64,000 nt of DNA from Alistipes sp. Lineage in GTDB: Bacteria > Bacteroidota > Bacteroidia > Bacteroidales > Rikenellaceae. This document shows, one piece after another, positions 6,741-16,212 of the stretch. How positions within the stretch are numbered: position 1 is the first letter of the stretch; every line of letters begins with the position of its first letter. The notes beneath the pieces were generated by a model that worked only from the letters and a program-made list of their open reading frames with translations, was not told the DNA's origin and searched no databases. The DNA is taken from assembly GCA_020026415.1 (NCBI GenBank), contig JAHHQL010000004.1, forward strand, positions 35,772 to 99,771, read 5' to 3'. The translations under genes and the position numbers were made by a program.

Positions 6741-8888
6741 ATGATGAAACGATTGTTTTTATTGGTGTGCGCCGTGTTTGTATCGCTGGCGGCACGCGCC
6801 GACGAGGGTATGTGGCTGCTGCCCTATCTGCAAAAGATGAACATCCAGCAGATGAAAGAGTACGGATGCCGTCTCTCGGCCGAAGACATTTACAGCATCA
6901 ACCATTCGTCGCTGAAGGATGCCATCATCATCTTCGGTAACGGATGTACCGGCGAGATCGTCTCGAAGGAGGGTCTGATCTTCACGAACCACCACTGTGG
7001 TTACGAATCAATCCAGAAACTCTCGTCGGAGGCTCACGACTACCTGAAATATGGTTTCTGGGCAAAGAACAACGAAGAGGAGTTGCCGGTGGACGGTCTG
7101 GAGGTGCGCTTCATCCGTCAGATCATCGACGTGACGGCCGAGATGACGGGCAACATCCCCTCGACCGCCAAGCAGACCGAGTATGAGGCCAAAGTCAGAG
7201 AGAACCGCGAGGCTCTCGTGAAGGCTCTCAAAAAGAAGAACCCCGGCATGGAGATCGTTGTGAAGGATTTCTTCGGCGGCAACCAGTTCTTTGCATTCGT
7301 GAAGGAGGTTTATACCGATATTCGTCTGGTGGGTACGCCTCCCTCGGCCATCGGAAAGTTCGGCGGTGACACCGACAACTGGATGTGGCCGCGTCATACG
7401 GGTGACTTCTCGGTATTCCGTGTGTATGCCGACAAAAACAACCGCCCCGCCGCTTATTCGAAGAACAACCGTCCCTATCAGGCAGAGACCTTCCTGAAGG
7501 TTTCGACCGAGGGCTACGAGGAGAACGACTTCGGTATGATCATGGGTTTCCCCGGATCGACCCAGCGTTACATGACCTCGTATGAGATCGACCACATGCT
7601 TGAGGTGGAGAACCCCCAGCGCATCTTCATCCGCGGCGAGCGTCAGAAACTCCTCATGGAGGATATGCTCGCGAGCGACAAGGTGCGTATCCAGTACGCA
7701 TCGAAATACGCCGTTTCTTCGAATTACTGGAAAAATTCGATCGGTATGTCGCGTGGCATCGAGAAACTCGGTGTGAAGGCTCGAAAACAGCAACAGGAGG
7801 AGTCTTATCAGACTTGGGCCGATGCCAACACGATGCCTCAGGAGGGTTTGCAGGGTGCCTTGAAGCTGATCCGCGAGAGCGTTGAGGGTAAGGAACCCTA
7901 CTACGCATCAATGCAGTACATCAGCGAAGCACTGATGCGTGCCGTCGAGTTGATCACTCCTGCCCGCATCGCAACCGGTTACAGCGAGATGCTCTCTTCG
8001 AAGAAACTCAACGACAAGAAGAAGGCTGAAGCCGAGGCTGCCCTCGTGGAGATGATGACGAAGTTCTATAAGGACTTCAACCTCGCAACCGACCGCAAGG
8101 TGGCACGCCGTATGTTTGAGATCACGAAGCAGAACTGCAAGGAACTGCCTTCGGTATTTGCGGAGGTGATCGACACCAAGTTCAACGGCAACACCGACGC
8201 ATACGTCGATTATCTGTATCAGCATTCGGCGTTCTCGTCGTTGGAGAAGGCTCTGGAGGCTACCAAACTGGCTCCCGCCAAACTGGCTCAGGATCCCGCC
8301 GTGGTTCTGGCCGGTTCGGTAATGGCCAAGATGCAGGAATTGAGCGGCAAACTGGCCGAATCGAACGAGAAGTTCCGCGAGGGGCACCGCCTCTACATCA
8401 AAGGTCTGATGATGCAGCAGCCCGACAAGGCTTGGGCATCGGATGCCAACTTCTCGATCCGCCTTACGTACGGTCGCATTCTGCCCTACTCGCCTGCCGA
8501 CGGTATCCGCTACAACTACTACACCACGCTGAAGGGTGTGATGGAGAAGGAGAATCCCGAAAGCCACGAGTTTGTCGTTCCGGAGCGTCTGAAGGAACTC
8601 TACAAGAACCGCGACTTCGGCGGTTATGCCAACGCCGCAGGCGAACTGCCCGTTGCATTCCTCGTGAACTGCGATATTACGGGCGGTAATTCGGGTTCGC
8701 CCGTCATGAACGCCGACGGTGAACTGATCGGTCTGGCATTCGACGGCAACTGGGAGGCTATGTCGGGCGACGTTGCCTTCGAGCCCGAATATCAGCGCAC
8801 GATCGCCGTGGATGTTCGTTACGTACTCTTCGTGATGGACAAGTTCGGCGGTGCAGGCTGGCTGCTGAAGGAGATGGACATCCGTTAA
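6741..8888 (+). CDS. S46 family dipeptidyl-peptidase, DPP7-like specificity
   Basis: 715 residues with a cleavable signal peptide (about 1-20, ending LAARA before DEGMW). S46 enzymes are periplasmic serine exopeptidases that release dipeptides for amino-acid-fermenting Bacteroidota. The catalytic His is H85 in TNHHCGY, the Asp lies in HTGDFSVFR, and the Ser is S651 in GGNSGSP. The residue 18 positions after the serine sets S1 preference: Arg673 in P. gingivalis DPP11 (Ser655), glycine in DPP7. Here it is Gly669 (LAFDGNWEA), predicting a DPP7-like preference for hydrophobic P1 residues. A DPP11-like paralogue lies at 48731-50710. The specificity call is inference from this residue. Confidence 0.92.
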   Translation: MMKRLFLLVCAVFVSLAARADEGMWLLPYLQKMNIQQMKEYGCRLSAEDIYSINHSSLKDAIIIFGNGCTGEIVSKEGLIFTNHHCGYESIQKLSSEAHDYLKYGFWAKNNEEELPVDGLEVRFIRQIIDVTAEMTGNIPSTAKQTEYEAKVRENREALVKALKKKNPGMEIVVKDFFGGNQFFAFVKEVYTDIRLVGTPPSAIGKFGGDTDNWMWPRHTGDFSVFRVYADKNNRPAAYSKNNRPYQAETFLKVSTEGYEENDFGMIMGFPGSTQRYMTSYEIDHMLEVENPQRIFIRGERQKLLMEDMLASDKVRIQYASKYAVSSNYWKNSIGMSRGIEKLGVKARKQQQEESYQTWADANTMPQEGLQGALKLIRESVEGKEPYYASMQYISEALMRAVELITPARIATGYSEMLSSKKLNDKKKAEAEAALVEMMTKFYKDFNLATDRKVARRMFEITKQNCKELPSVFAEVIDTKFNGNTDAYVDYLYQHSAFSSLEKALEATKLAPAKLAQDPAVVLAGSVMAKMQELSGKLAESNEKFREGHRLYIKGLMMQQPDKAWASDANFSIRLTYGRILPYSPADGIRYNYYTTLKGVMEKENPESHEFVVPERLKELYKNRDFGGYANAAGELPVAFLVNCDITGGNSGSPVMNADGELIGLAFDGNWEAMSGDVAFEPEYQRTIAVDVRYVLFVMDKFGGAGWLLKEMDIR

Positions 8889-8911
8889 GGAAAACTTCTT
8901 CAAAATATGGA

Positions 8912-8950
8912 AACAAAGGTAATCCCGCGGGGGTTACCTTTGTTTTTTTT
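8912..8950 (+). terminator. Terminator after the DPP7-like gene
   Basis: Stem AACAAAGGTAATCCC / GGGGTTACCTTTGTT with a three-base loop and a run of eight T residues, 23 bp after the stop. Confidence 0.92.
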
Positions 8951-9237
8951 AACAGGACGGAAGAGCGTTTTCAACAGTTGTTTTTCGGAGGCGGGAAAGA
9001 TGTCGATAAACAGGTTTTTGCCTTTCTCAATACGCTGACAAACAGCGGAATGAAAATTGTGAACAACTGTTTATAACCTGTTGAGAAACACTCCTTGGGG
9101 TTTTGCGCGAAAAGGGGTTGTAAACCGCTTGTGCGACAACCGTTTTAGAGAAAAAACGAGGTAATGCTTTTCTATCTTATTAAAAATGTTTAAATTTACC
9201 CCATATTCGCTGAAAATACAAAAACACAATCAAATAC
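8951..9237. other. Intergenic region upstream of metG
   Basis: No gene seen. Words of the form CAACAGTTG / CAACTGTTT recur at about 8972 and 9062, but no DnaA-box consensus is present. The only -7 candidate near metG is a weak TAAATTTA at about 9191-9198; no convincing -33 element accompanies it. No T-box-like structure was recognised. Confidence 0.5.
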
Positions 9238-11280
9238 ATGGCAAAAGAATTTAAACGCTACCTCGTGACATCGGCTCTGCCCTATGCCAACGGTCCCGTG
9301 CACATCGGACACTTGGCCGGAGTGTACATTCCTTCGGATATTTATACGCGCTACCTGCGTTTGAAAGGTTGTGACGTGATCTCGGTCTGCGGATCGGACG
9401 AACACGGCGTACCCATCACCATCAAGGCCCGCAAAGAGGGTGTGAGCCCACAGGCGATTGTCGATCGCTACCATGCGCTCATCAAACGTTCGTTCGAGCG
9501 TCTGGGCATGTCGTTTGACATCTATTCGCGCACCTCGTCCGAGACCCACGCCAAAACTGCCTCGGAGTTCTTCCGCAAACTCTACGATGACGGCAAGTTC
9601 ATCGAGAAAACGTCCGAGCAGTACTACGACACGGAGGCCGATACGTTCCTTGCCGACCGTTATATCGTGGGTACCTGCCCCAAGTGCGGTAACGAGCGTG
9701 CCTACGGCGACCAGTGCGAGGCGTGCGGTTCGACGCTTTCGCCCGACGAACTGATCAACCCCCACAGTGCCGTGTCGGGTTCGGTGCCCGTCAAGAAAAA
9801 GACCACCCACTGGTACCTTCCGCTGGATCAGTACGAAGGATTCCTGCGCGAGTGGATTCTGGAGGGGCACAAGGAGTGGAAAACCAACGTCTATGGCCAG
9901 TGCAAAAGTTGGTTGGACGGCGGTCTCCAGCCCCGTGCCGTGAGCCGCGACTTGGATTGGGGTATTCCCGTGCCGGTGGAGGGTGCCGAGGGTAAGGTAC
10001 TCTACGTATGGTTCGACGCCCCGATCGGTTACATCTCCGCCACGAAGGATCTGACGCCCGACTGGGAGAAGTATTGGAAATCGGAGGATACGAAACTCGT
10101 TCACTTCATCGGTAAGGACAATATCGTGTTCCACTGCATCGTGTTCCCCTCGATGTTGAAGGCACACGGCGGTTACATTCTGCCCGAAAACGTACCCTCG
10201 AACGAGTTCCTCAATCTGGAGGGCGACAAGATCTCGACATCGAGAAACTGGGCGGTCTGGTTGCACGAATACCTCGACGAGTTCCCCGGCAAGGAGGATG
10301 TCCTGCGTTATGTGCTGTGTGCCAATGCCCCCGAAACGAAGGACAACGACTTCACGTGGAAGGATTTTCAGTCGCGCAACAATTCGGAACTGGTTGCCGT
10401 GCTGGGTAACTTTGTAAACCGTGCCTTGGTTCTGACGCAGAAATATTTTGACGGTGTGGTTCCCGCTTGTGGCGACTTGACCGACTACGACCGCGAAACG
10501 ATCCGTGAGATGTCGGAGGTGAAAGCCCGTTTGGAAGACAACATCGAGCATTACCACTTCCGCGAGGCATTGAAGGATGCCATGAACTTCTCGCGTATCG
10601 GTAACAAATATCTGGCCGACACCGAGCCTTGGAAGGTCTGGAAGACCGATCCCAAGCGTGTGGAGACCATCTTGAACATCGCGCTTCAGATCACGGCCAA
10701 CACGGCGATCGCCATCGAGCCGTTCATGCCGTTCTCGGCCGAGAAGATCCTCCGCATGTTGCAGTTGGAGAACTTCGGATGGGAGCGTATGGGTGCCACC
10801 GACCTCGTTGAGGACGGTCACCGCATCGGCAAGCCCGAACTGCTGTTCGAGAAGATCGAGGATGACGTGATCCAGAAGCAACTGGACAAACTCGCCGCCA
10901 CGAAAGCCGCCAATCAGGCAGCCGAGGCTGCGCAGAACATCGAACCGCAGAAGGAGAGCGTGTCGTTCGACGATTTCCAGAAGATGGATATCCGCGTATC
11001 GACCATCCTTGAGGCGGAGAAGGTTGCCAAGACCAAGAAACTCCTCAAACTGACGATTGATACGGGTATCGACAAGCGTGTCATCGTATCGGGTATCGCC
11101 GAGCATTTCACCCCTGAGGAGTTGGTGGGTCGTCAGGTGCTGGTTCTGGTGAACCTCGAACCGCGTATGTTGCGCGGCATCGAGTCGAAGGGTATGATCC
11201 TCATGGCGGAGGATGCTTCGGGCAAACTGCGCCTGTTGCAGCCCGACGACAAGGTTACGTGCGGTGCGCAGGTGGGTTAG
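9238..11280 (+). CDS. metG: Methionyl-tRNA synthetase
   Basis: 680 residues, class I aminoacyl-tRNA synthetase that charges tRNA-Met. The HIGH motif is in PYANGPVHIGHLAGVY (about 16-31); the KMSKS loop appears as GDKISTSRNW (about residue 330). A zinc knuckle CPKCGNERAYGDQCEACG lies in the connective peptide (about 145-163). A C-terminal tRNA-binding domain of the Trbp111/EMAP-II type starts near residue 575 (FQKMDIRVSTILEAEKV), giving the long MetG architecture. The ilvE gene follows after 85 bp. Confidence 0.97.
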   Translation: MAKEFKRYLVTSALPYANGPVHIGHLAGVYIPSDIYTRYLRLKGCDVISVCGSDEHGVPITIKARKEGVSPQAIVDRYHALIKRSFERLGMSFDIYSRTSSETHAKTASEFFRKLYDDGKFIEKTSEQYYDTEADTFLADRYIVGTCPKCGNERAYGDQCEACGSTLSPDELINPHSAVSGSVPVKKKTTHWYLPLDQYEGFLREWILEGHKEWKTNVYGQCKSWLDGGLQPRAVSRDLDWGIPVPVEGAEGKVLYVWFDAPIGYISATKDLTPDWEKYWKSEDTKLVHFIGKDNIVFHCIVFPSMLKAHGGYILPENVPSNEFLNLEGDKISTSRNWAVWLHEYLDEFPGKEDVLRYVLCANAPETKDNDFTWKDFQSRNNSELVAVLGNFVNRALVLTQKYFDGVVPACGDLTDYDRETIREMSEVKARLEDNIEHYHFREALKDAMNFSRIGNKYLADTEPWKVWKTDPKRVETILNIALQITANTAIAIEPFMPFSAEKILRMLQLENFGWERMGATDLVEDGHRIGKPELLFEKIEDDVIQKQLDKLAATKAANQAAEAAQNIEPQKESVSFDDFQKMDIRVSTILEAEKVAKTKKLLKLTIDTGIDKRVIVSGIAEHFTPEELVGRQVLVLVNLEPRMLRGIESKGMILMAEDASGKLRLLQPDDKVTCGAQVG

Positions 11281-11320
11281 TCCCTCGCGCGTACGCTTTT
11301 AAAGAATATATTCACATCGG

Positions 11321-11352
11321 GTGCATCCCTCCGCCAAAAAGGAGGGATGTGC
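11321..11352 (+). promoter_or_regulatory. Hairpin in the ilvE leader
   Basis: A 12-bp stem, GTGCATCCCTCC pairing with GGAGGGATGTGC (two G-U pairs), with loop GCCAAAAA. It ends 13 bp before the ilvE start and 40 bp after metG. There is no T-run, so it is not a standard terminator; it could be an RNA-processing or translation-control element, or a weak terminator for metG. Confidence 0.5.
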
Positions 11353-11365
11353 CGTATTCAAATAA

Positions 11366-12385
11366 ATGATTATGGAAAACATGGATTGGTCGAATTTAGG
11401 TTTTGATTATCACAAGACCGATTATAATGTGCGCTATACCTATACCGACGGTGCATGGAGCGAAATGCAGGTGACGCAGGATGAGTTTATCAACATCCAC
11501 ATGTCGGCATCGTGTCTGCACTACGGTATCGAACTCTTCGAGGGTTTGAAGGCTTTCCGCGGTCAGGACGGCAAGGTACGTCTGTTCCGTGTCGAGGAGA
11601 ACGCACGCCGTCTGCAATCCTCCGCCAAACGACTCTGCCTGCCCGTACCGACGGTCAAGATGGTCGTCAAGGCGTGTGAAGAGGTGGTGCGCAGAAACCT
11701 CAAATTCGTACCCCCCTACGAATCGGGTGCTTCGCTTTACCTGCGTCCGGTGATGTTCGGAACGTCCGTGGGGCTGGGCATCAAACCCTCGAAGGAGGCT
11801 CTGCTGGTGATTTACGCATCGCCCGTGGGTGCTTATTTCAAGGAGGGCATCAAACCCATCCGTGTGGTAATCGACCGTATTCAGGATCGTGCGGCACCCC
11901 GCGGTACGGGTGACGTGAAGGTGGGCGGTAACTATGCCGCAAGCCTCATGTCGGGCGAGAAGGCACACGATGACGGCTATTCGAACGTGATGTATCTCGA
12001 TGCCGCCGAGCACAAATACATCGAGGAGTGCGGTGCCGCCAACTTCTTCGGCATCAGACAGGGCAAATACATTACCCCTCACTCTTCGTCCGTTCTGCCC
12101 TCGATCACGAACAAATCGCTGCGCCAACTGGCCGCCGATATGGGGCTGGAGGTCGAGCAGCGTCTGATTCCCGTTGAGGAACTCTCCACGTTCGAGGAGT
12201 GCGGTGCGTGCGGTACGGCTGCCGTGATCGCTCCGATCGAGTTGATCCACGACCGGCAGACGGGCGTCACCTACAAATACGGCAACAAGGTGGGCGAATA
12301 CTCGCTGCGTTTATATACCGCTTTGCAGGATATTCAGTACGGCCGTGCCGAGGACAAATACGGTTGGTGTACCGTCATCGAATAA
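11366..12385 (+). CDS. ilvE: Branched-chain amino acid aminotransferase
   Basis: 339 residues, PLP-dependent fold type IV transaminase that interconverts leucine, isoleucine and valine with their 2-oxo acids. The PLP lysine is in GDVKVGGNYAAS, followed by the family signature EECGAANFFGI and, further on, STFEECGACGTAAVI. Length is that of the class II-like eukaryote/Bacteroidota form. Two in-frame ATGs lie close together (11366 and 11372); the upstream one is used here, with no ribosome-binding site to decide between them. Confidence 0.94.
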   Translation: MIMENMDWSNLGFDYHKTDYNVRYTYTDGAWSEMQVTQDEFINIHMSASCLHYGIELFEGLKAFRGQDGKVRLFRVEENARRLQSSAKRLCLPVPTVKMVVKACEEVVRRNLKFVPPYESGASLYLRPVMFGTSVGLGIKPSKEALLVIYASPVGAYFKEGIKPIRVVIDRIQDRAAPRGTGDVKVGGNYAASLMSGEKAHDDGYSNVMYLDAAEHKYIEECGAANFFGIRQGKYITPHSSSVLPSITNKSLRQLAADMGLEVEQRLIPVEELSTFEECGACGTAAVIAPIELIHDRQTGVTYKYGNKVGEYSLRLYTALQDIQYGRAEDKYGWCTVIE

Positions 12386-12407
12386 GAGATTCGTATATAT
12401 ATAAGGG

Positions 12408-12446
12408 AAAAGCCGTGATGCAGATCTTGCAGCACGGCTTTTTTTT
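12408..12446. terminator. Terminator between convergent ilvE and mnmG
   Basis: Stem AAAAGCCGTG.TGCA / TGCA.CACGGCTTTT with loop GATCT and a run of ten T residues on the plus strand. On the minus strand it ends in four T residues only, so it mainly serves ilvE and perhaps mnmG. Confidence 0.88.
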
Positions 12447-12462
12447 GTGGTTATGAACAGAC

Positions 12463-14376
12463 TTATCGTCCGAAACGGATCAACAACACATTGACATCGG
12501 CGGGCGAGACTCCCGAAATGCGCGAAGCCTGTCCGATGGTCTGCGGACGGATGCGCGAGAGTTTCTGACGCGCTTCGATCGTAAGGGCGTTCATCGACAT
12601 GTAGTCGAAATCGTCGGGAATGCGGATGTTCTCCAGACGGTGGAGTTTCTCGGCGATGAATTTCTCACGCTCAATGTAGCCGCGATATTTGATCTGAATC
12701 TCGGCCTCTTCGACGACTTCACGATCCATCTCCTCCGTGGCGATGAATTTCTTCAGACGGGGGAGTGCCTCCTGAATCGAGGAGAAAGTCACGTTGTTGC
12801 GGCGCAGGACATCGTAGAGTTTGCGCCCCTGCGTCAGCGGGTCATTGCCCACGGACACCAGATAATCGTTGATTTCGTCCGCTTTGACGCTGTATTTGCG
12901 GGTGTAGGCGATGAGTTTTTCGACCTGCTCGTTCTTGCGCACGAAATCGGCGTAACGCTCCTCGGAAATCAGACCGATGCGGTGGCCGATGGGCGTAAGA
13001 CGGATGTCGGCATTGTCCTGACGGAGCAGGATGCGGTATTCAGCACGCGAAGTGAACATACGGTAGGGTTCATCGACCCCTTTGGTGACGAGATCGTCGA
13101 TCAGCACACCGATATACGCCTCATCGCGTTGCAGGATGACGGGTTCCTTGCCGACCAAAGACTGGTGGGCATTGATGGCCGCCATCAGACCCTGTGCGGC
13201 GGCTTCTTCGTAGCCTGTCGTGCCATTGACCTGCCCCGCGAAGTACAGACCCGACACCGGACGGGTTTCGAGCGAGTGGTGCAACTGTGTGGGCGGAAAA
13301 TAGTCGTATTCGATGGCGTAACCCGGACGGAAAATATGGAGGTTCTCCAAGCCGCGGATCTTGTGGATCGCCTCCCACTGCACCTCCCACGGGAGCGACG
13401 ACGAGAAGCCGTTGAGGTAGTATTCGTTGGTCGAACGGCCTTCGGGTTCGAGGAACAATTGGTGCTGATCCTTATCGGCGAACGTGCGCAGTTTGTCCTC
13501 GATCGAGGGGCAGTAGCGCGGGCCGATGCCGTGGATCGTGCCGTTGAACAGGGGTGAACGGTCGAATCCCGTACGCAGGATGTCGTGCACCTCCTTCGAG
13601 GTGTAAACCAAGTAGCAGGGCATCTGATTCTCCACGGGGCGGGTCTGCTTCGAGAAGGAGAATTTGGCGGGATCCTCGTCACCGGGTTGGGGTTCGAGGA
13701 TCGAGAAGTCGATCGTGCGGGCATCCAGACGCGAGGGCGTACCCGTCTTCATGCGTCCCGACCGAAAGCCGACGGCTTCGAGTGAAGCGGTGATGCCGTG
13801 CGAGGCGGCATCTCCCGCACGACCGCCCTCGGCGTGGGCGGCACCGCAGTGCATCATGCCTTCAAGGAACGTACCGGCGGTGAGGATCACCTTGCGTGCA
13901 GCAAATTCAACACCCATACGGGTTCTCACGCCCACCACGCGGCGGGTCTGCTCCGAGAAATTGCGCTCGTCGCCCTCCTTCAGATCTTCAAAAATAAGGT
14001 CGGTCGCCGCATCTTGCCAGATGTAGAGGTTGTCGGTATTTTCGAGCGTGTGACGCCATTCCTCCGAGAAGCGCGACTTGTCGCACTGGGCGCGGGGACT
14101 CCACATGGCGGCTCCCTTTGAGCGGTTGAGCATGCGGAACTGGATGGCCGTGAGGTCGGTGATGCGACCCGTCTGACCGCCGAGCGCGTCGATTTCGCGG
14201 ACGATCTGTCCCTTGGCAACGCCACCGATGGCGGGGTTGCACGACATGTTGGCCGTCTTGGTCATATCCATCGTCAGGAGCAGGGTGCGCGAACCGAGGC
14301 GTGCCGCAGCCGAAGCCGCCTCACAACCGGCGTGACCGCCACCGATGACGATGATGTCGTATTCGAGTTTTTTCAT
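12463..14376 (-). CDS. mnmG: tRNA uridine-5-carboxymethylaminomethyl modification enzyme MnmG (GidA)
   Basis: 637 residues. With MnmE it adds the carboxymethylaminomethyl group to the wobble uridine of several tRNAs using FAD, NADH and methylene-THF. The N-terminal FAD dinucleotide motif is GGGHAGCEAASAAARLG (about 12-28), followed by the GidA signature MSCNPAIGGVAKGQIVREID and later GLYFAGQVNGTTGYEEAAAQG. The C-terminal helical domain that contacts MnmE is present to the end. It lies downstream of ybeY on the same strand with a 121-bp gap and no obvious terminator, so the pair is probably one transcript. Confidence 0.97.
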   Translation of the reverse strand: MKKLEYDIIVIGGGHAGCEAASAAARLGSRTLLLTMDMTKTANMSCNPAIGGVAKGQIVREIDALGGQTGRITDLTAIQFRMLNRSKGAAMWSPRAQCDKSRFSEEWRHTLENTDNLYIWQDAATDLIFEDLKEGDERNFSEQTRRVVGVRTRMGVEFAARKVILTAGTFLEGMMHCGAAHAEGGRAGDAASHGITASLEAVGFRSGRMKTGTPSRLDARTIDFSILEPQPGDEDPAKFSFSKQTRPVENQMPCYLVYTSKEVHDILRTGFDRSPLFNGTIHGIGPRYCPSIEDKLRTFADKDQHQLFLEPEGRSTNEYYLNGFSSSLPWEVQWEAIHKIRGLENLHIFRPGYAIEYDYFPPTQLHHSLETRPVSGLYFAGQVNGTTGYEEAAAQGLMAAINAHQSLVGKEPVILQRDEAYIGVLIDDLVTKGVDEPYRMFTSRAEYRILLRQDNADIRLTPIGHRIGLISEERYADFVRKNEQVEKLIAYTRKYSVKADEINDYLVSVGNDPLTQGRKLYDVLRRNNVTFSSIQEALPRLKKFIATEEMDREVVEEAEIQIKYRGYIEREKFIAEKLHRLENIRIPDDFDYMSMNALTIEARQKLSRIRPQTIGQASRISGVSPADVNVLLIRFGR

Positions 14377-14497
14377 GTTGTCGGATGTTCAAACATAATG
14401 CCCGGCGGAAGAAAAGCCTCGGACGCGGGGCGGCCTTTCGGTTTCTTTCGGACGGAGCGGTATTATGTGCCTTACGGCGGGAAGGACGGGAACTTTC

Positions 14498-14944
14498 CTA
14501 ACGGAGATACTCCATGGGTTCGCCTTTCCAGAATCGGAGGTATTTGTCCTCCTTGCGGTGCATCTGTTTGTTGGTGCGGGGTGTTTTGTCGTTCTGACCG
14601 CAGAGGTGCAGCACGCCGTGAACCACCACGCGGCGCATCTCCTGAAGTTTCGTGAAGCCGTAAATACGGGCATTGTCCGCCACGGTCTCCACGTCGATGA
14701 ACACCTCGCCCTCGACGATTTTCGTCCCTTTGCGGTCGGAATAGTCGAACGTGATGACATCGGTGAAGTAGTCGTGATGGAGGAACTGGCGGTTCATCTC
14801 CAGAAGTTTCTGTGCCGAGCAGAATACGTAGGTCACATCGCCCAGCGTGTAACCCTCCGCCTCGGCCACTTGTTTGAGCCATTCCGCCGTGCGTCGTTTT
14901 TCGGGCAGGCGGTAGGTGCAGTCGTCGTTATAGTACCTTACCAT
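14498..14944 (-). CDS. ybeY: Endoribonuclease YbeY (16S rRNA maturation)
   Basis: 148 residues. YbeY is a metal-dependent endoribonuclease needed for 16S rRNA 3'-end maturation and 70S quality control. The family core DVITFDY is present near residue 64. The active-site motif, normally HGxLHLxGxDH, reads HGVLHLCGQNDKT: the first two histidines are kept but the third ligand is Asp. I recall this substitution as usual in Bacteroidota. First gene of the ybeY-mnmG unit; its short leader carries a GC hairpin. Confidence 0.93.
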   Translation of the reverse strand: MVRYYNDDCTYRLPEKRRTAEWLKQVAEAEGYTLGDVTYVFCSAQKLLEMNRQFLHHDYFTDVITFDYSDRKGTKIVEGEVFIDVETVADNARIYGFTKLQEMRRVVVHGVLHLCGQNDKTPRTNKQMHRKEDKYLRFWKGEPMEYLR

Positions 14945-14964
14945 AGAAATTTATGTAAGTTCCG

Positions 14965-15004
14965 CGGGGGCGTGATTGCCCCGGTCGCGTTTGGTGCAAA
15001 AGTA
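14965..15004 (-). promoter_or_regulatory. Promoter and leader hairpin of ybeY-mnmG
   Basis: TACTTTTG on the minus strand (15004-14997) fits the -7 element; no clear -33 TTTG is seen. The leader contains GGGGC/GCCCC (14965-14981, six-base loop), a compact hairpin about 20 bp before the ATG. Confidence 0.6.
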
Positions 15005-15078
15005 CGAAAATATGTTGAGAACGCGGTTGAAAATTGTCGTTTTTACAAAATTAGTACTGGAAAGCGGGACGGCGGGTG

Positions 15079-16212
15079 TTATTTCCGGAAGCAGTCGCGG
15101 GCATTCATCTGGGTCGATTCGTTCGGCGGATAGATGCCGAAGATGATGCGGTAGTCGAGGTTCATCGTCGAGATGTCGAGCGACGATCCGATCGTGCCGA
15201 TCTGTTGGTTGCGCTCGACCTTCGCCCCCTTTTCGACGCATACCGTCGAGAGGTTGGCATAGGTCGAAATATACTCTCCGTGAGCCACATACACATCGAA
15301 ATGGTTGTTGATGCGGTTGCGGCGGATATCGACCACCTTACCCGTGTAGATCGTGATGACCTGCGCGCCCTTCGCGCCCGTGATCTCCGCCATGTTGCCC
15401 ATGTAGCGTTTGACGTTACCGCCCACGACGGGAAGTCTTAAGCCCGTGGTCTTGCGCGAGAACGAATCACCCTCCTTGTTGCCCTTTGTCAGACGACGCA
15501 TCTCGGCAATCGCCGAATCGAGTTCCTGTTCGCGCGAATTTTTGCGGTTCAGGGCACGGCGTTCGCTCGAAGAGAGTTTTTGGACGGAGGCGCGGGCGGA
15601 ATTGATCTCGCGTTGGAGTTTCTGACGTTCGTCCGTCAGTTTTTCGGACACCTTGTCCAATGATGCTTTGCGTTCGGTAAGCAGGGCAAGTTGTTTCTTG
15701 AGTTCGGCGTTCTCGGTGTTGATCTGCACCATCTTGTTGCGACGGGCGGCACTCATTTCGCGCAGGATGGTGAGTTTACGCGCCATCTGTTCGAAGTCTT
15801 TCGAGGCAAAAAGATAGGTCAGAAAGTTGTTGTGCTGATAATTGCGGTAGGCCTCGCGTACCATGACGGCATATTGACGGCGGTTCGCCTCCAGCGAGGT
15901 GCTCAATTTGCCCATCGTCTCGTCGGCCTTGCGGATGTCGGCCGCGAGCATGTCGCGCTCCTTCTCGGTCTCCTCGATCAGACGGTTACGGTTCGAGATC
16001 TGCCGGGCGACACGACGGATGCACTCCTTGGCGGAGGATTTGCTCTTGCGGAGTTTCTGGATGTTGGCCTCCTCGCGGGCAATCTCATGTTCGAGACGTT
16101 CGATTTTCTCCTTCTGGCGTTTGAGTTGCTCGGTATTCTGTGCAAAGAGGGTCGTCGTACCGAAGACCGCGAGCAGCAGCAGGGTGATCAGCGTGTGTTT
16201 GAACTCATTCAT
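15079..16212 (-). CDS. EnvC-like murein hydrolase activator (coiled coil plus degenerate LytM domain)
   Basis: 377 residues. A signal peptide (about 1-24, ending TTLFA) is followed by a long coiled coil (about 25-255) and a C-terminal M23/LytM domain. The zinc ligands are gone: the HxG-D element reads ITGAKGAQV, YAHL reads YANL, and the HLHFE element reads LDYRII. That matches EnvC/NlpD-type proteins, which do not cut peptidoglycan but activate amidases at the septum. The start is placed at 16212 because the upstream extension overlaps the TPR gene and would hide the signal peptide. Its first 8 bases overlap the 3' end of the TPR gene, implying translational coupling. Confidence 0.88.
   Translation of the reverse strand: MNEFKHTLITLLLLAVFGTTTLFAQNTEQLKRQKEKIERLEHEIAREEANIQKLRKSKSSAKECIRRVARQISNRNRLIEETEKERDMLAADIRKADETMGKLSTSLEANRRQYAVMVREAYRNYQHNNFLTYLFASKDFEQMARKLTILREMSAARRNKMVQINTENAELKKQLALLTERKASLDKVSEKLTDERQKLQREINSARASVQKLSSSERRALNRKNSREQELDSAIAEMRRLTKGNKEGDSFSRKTTGLRLPVVGGNVKRYMGNMAEITGAKGAQVITIYTGKVVDIRRNRINNHFDVYVAHGEYISTYANLSTVCVEKGAKVERNQQIGTIGSSLDISTMNLDYRIIFGIYPPNESTQMNARDCFRK

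Noticed and set aside
8951..9237. Replication-origin-like repeats upstream of metG
   Set aside because: CAACAGTTG-type words recur but no TTATCCACA-type DnaA boxes or AT-rich unwinding array is present.
14860..14944. YbeY as a pseudoenzyme because the third histidine is missing
   Set aside because: The Asp at this position is, as I recall, usual in Bacteroidota YbeY, and the rest of the motif is intact.
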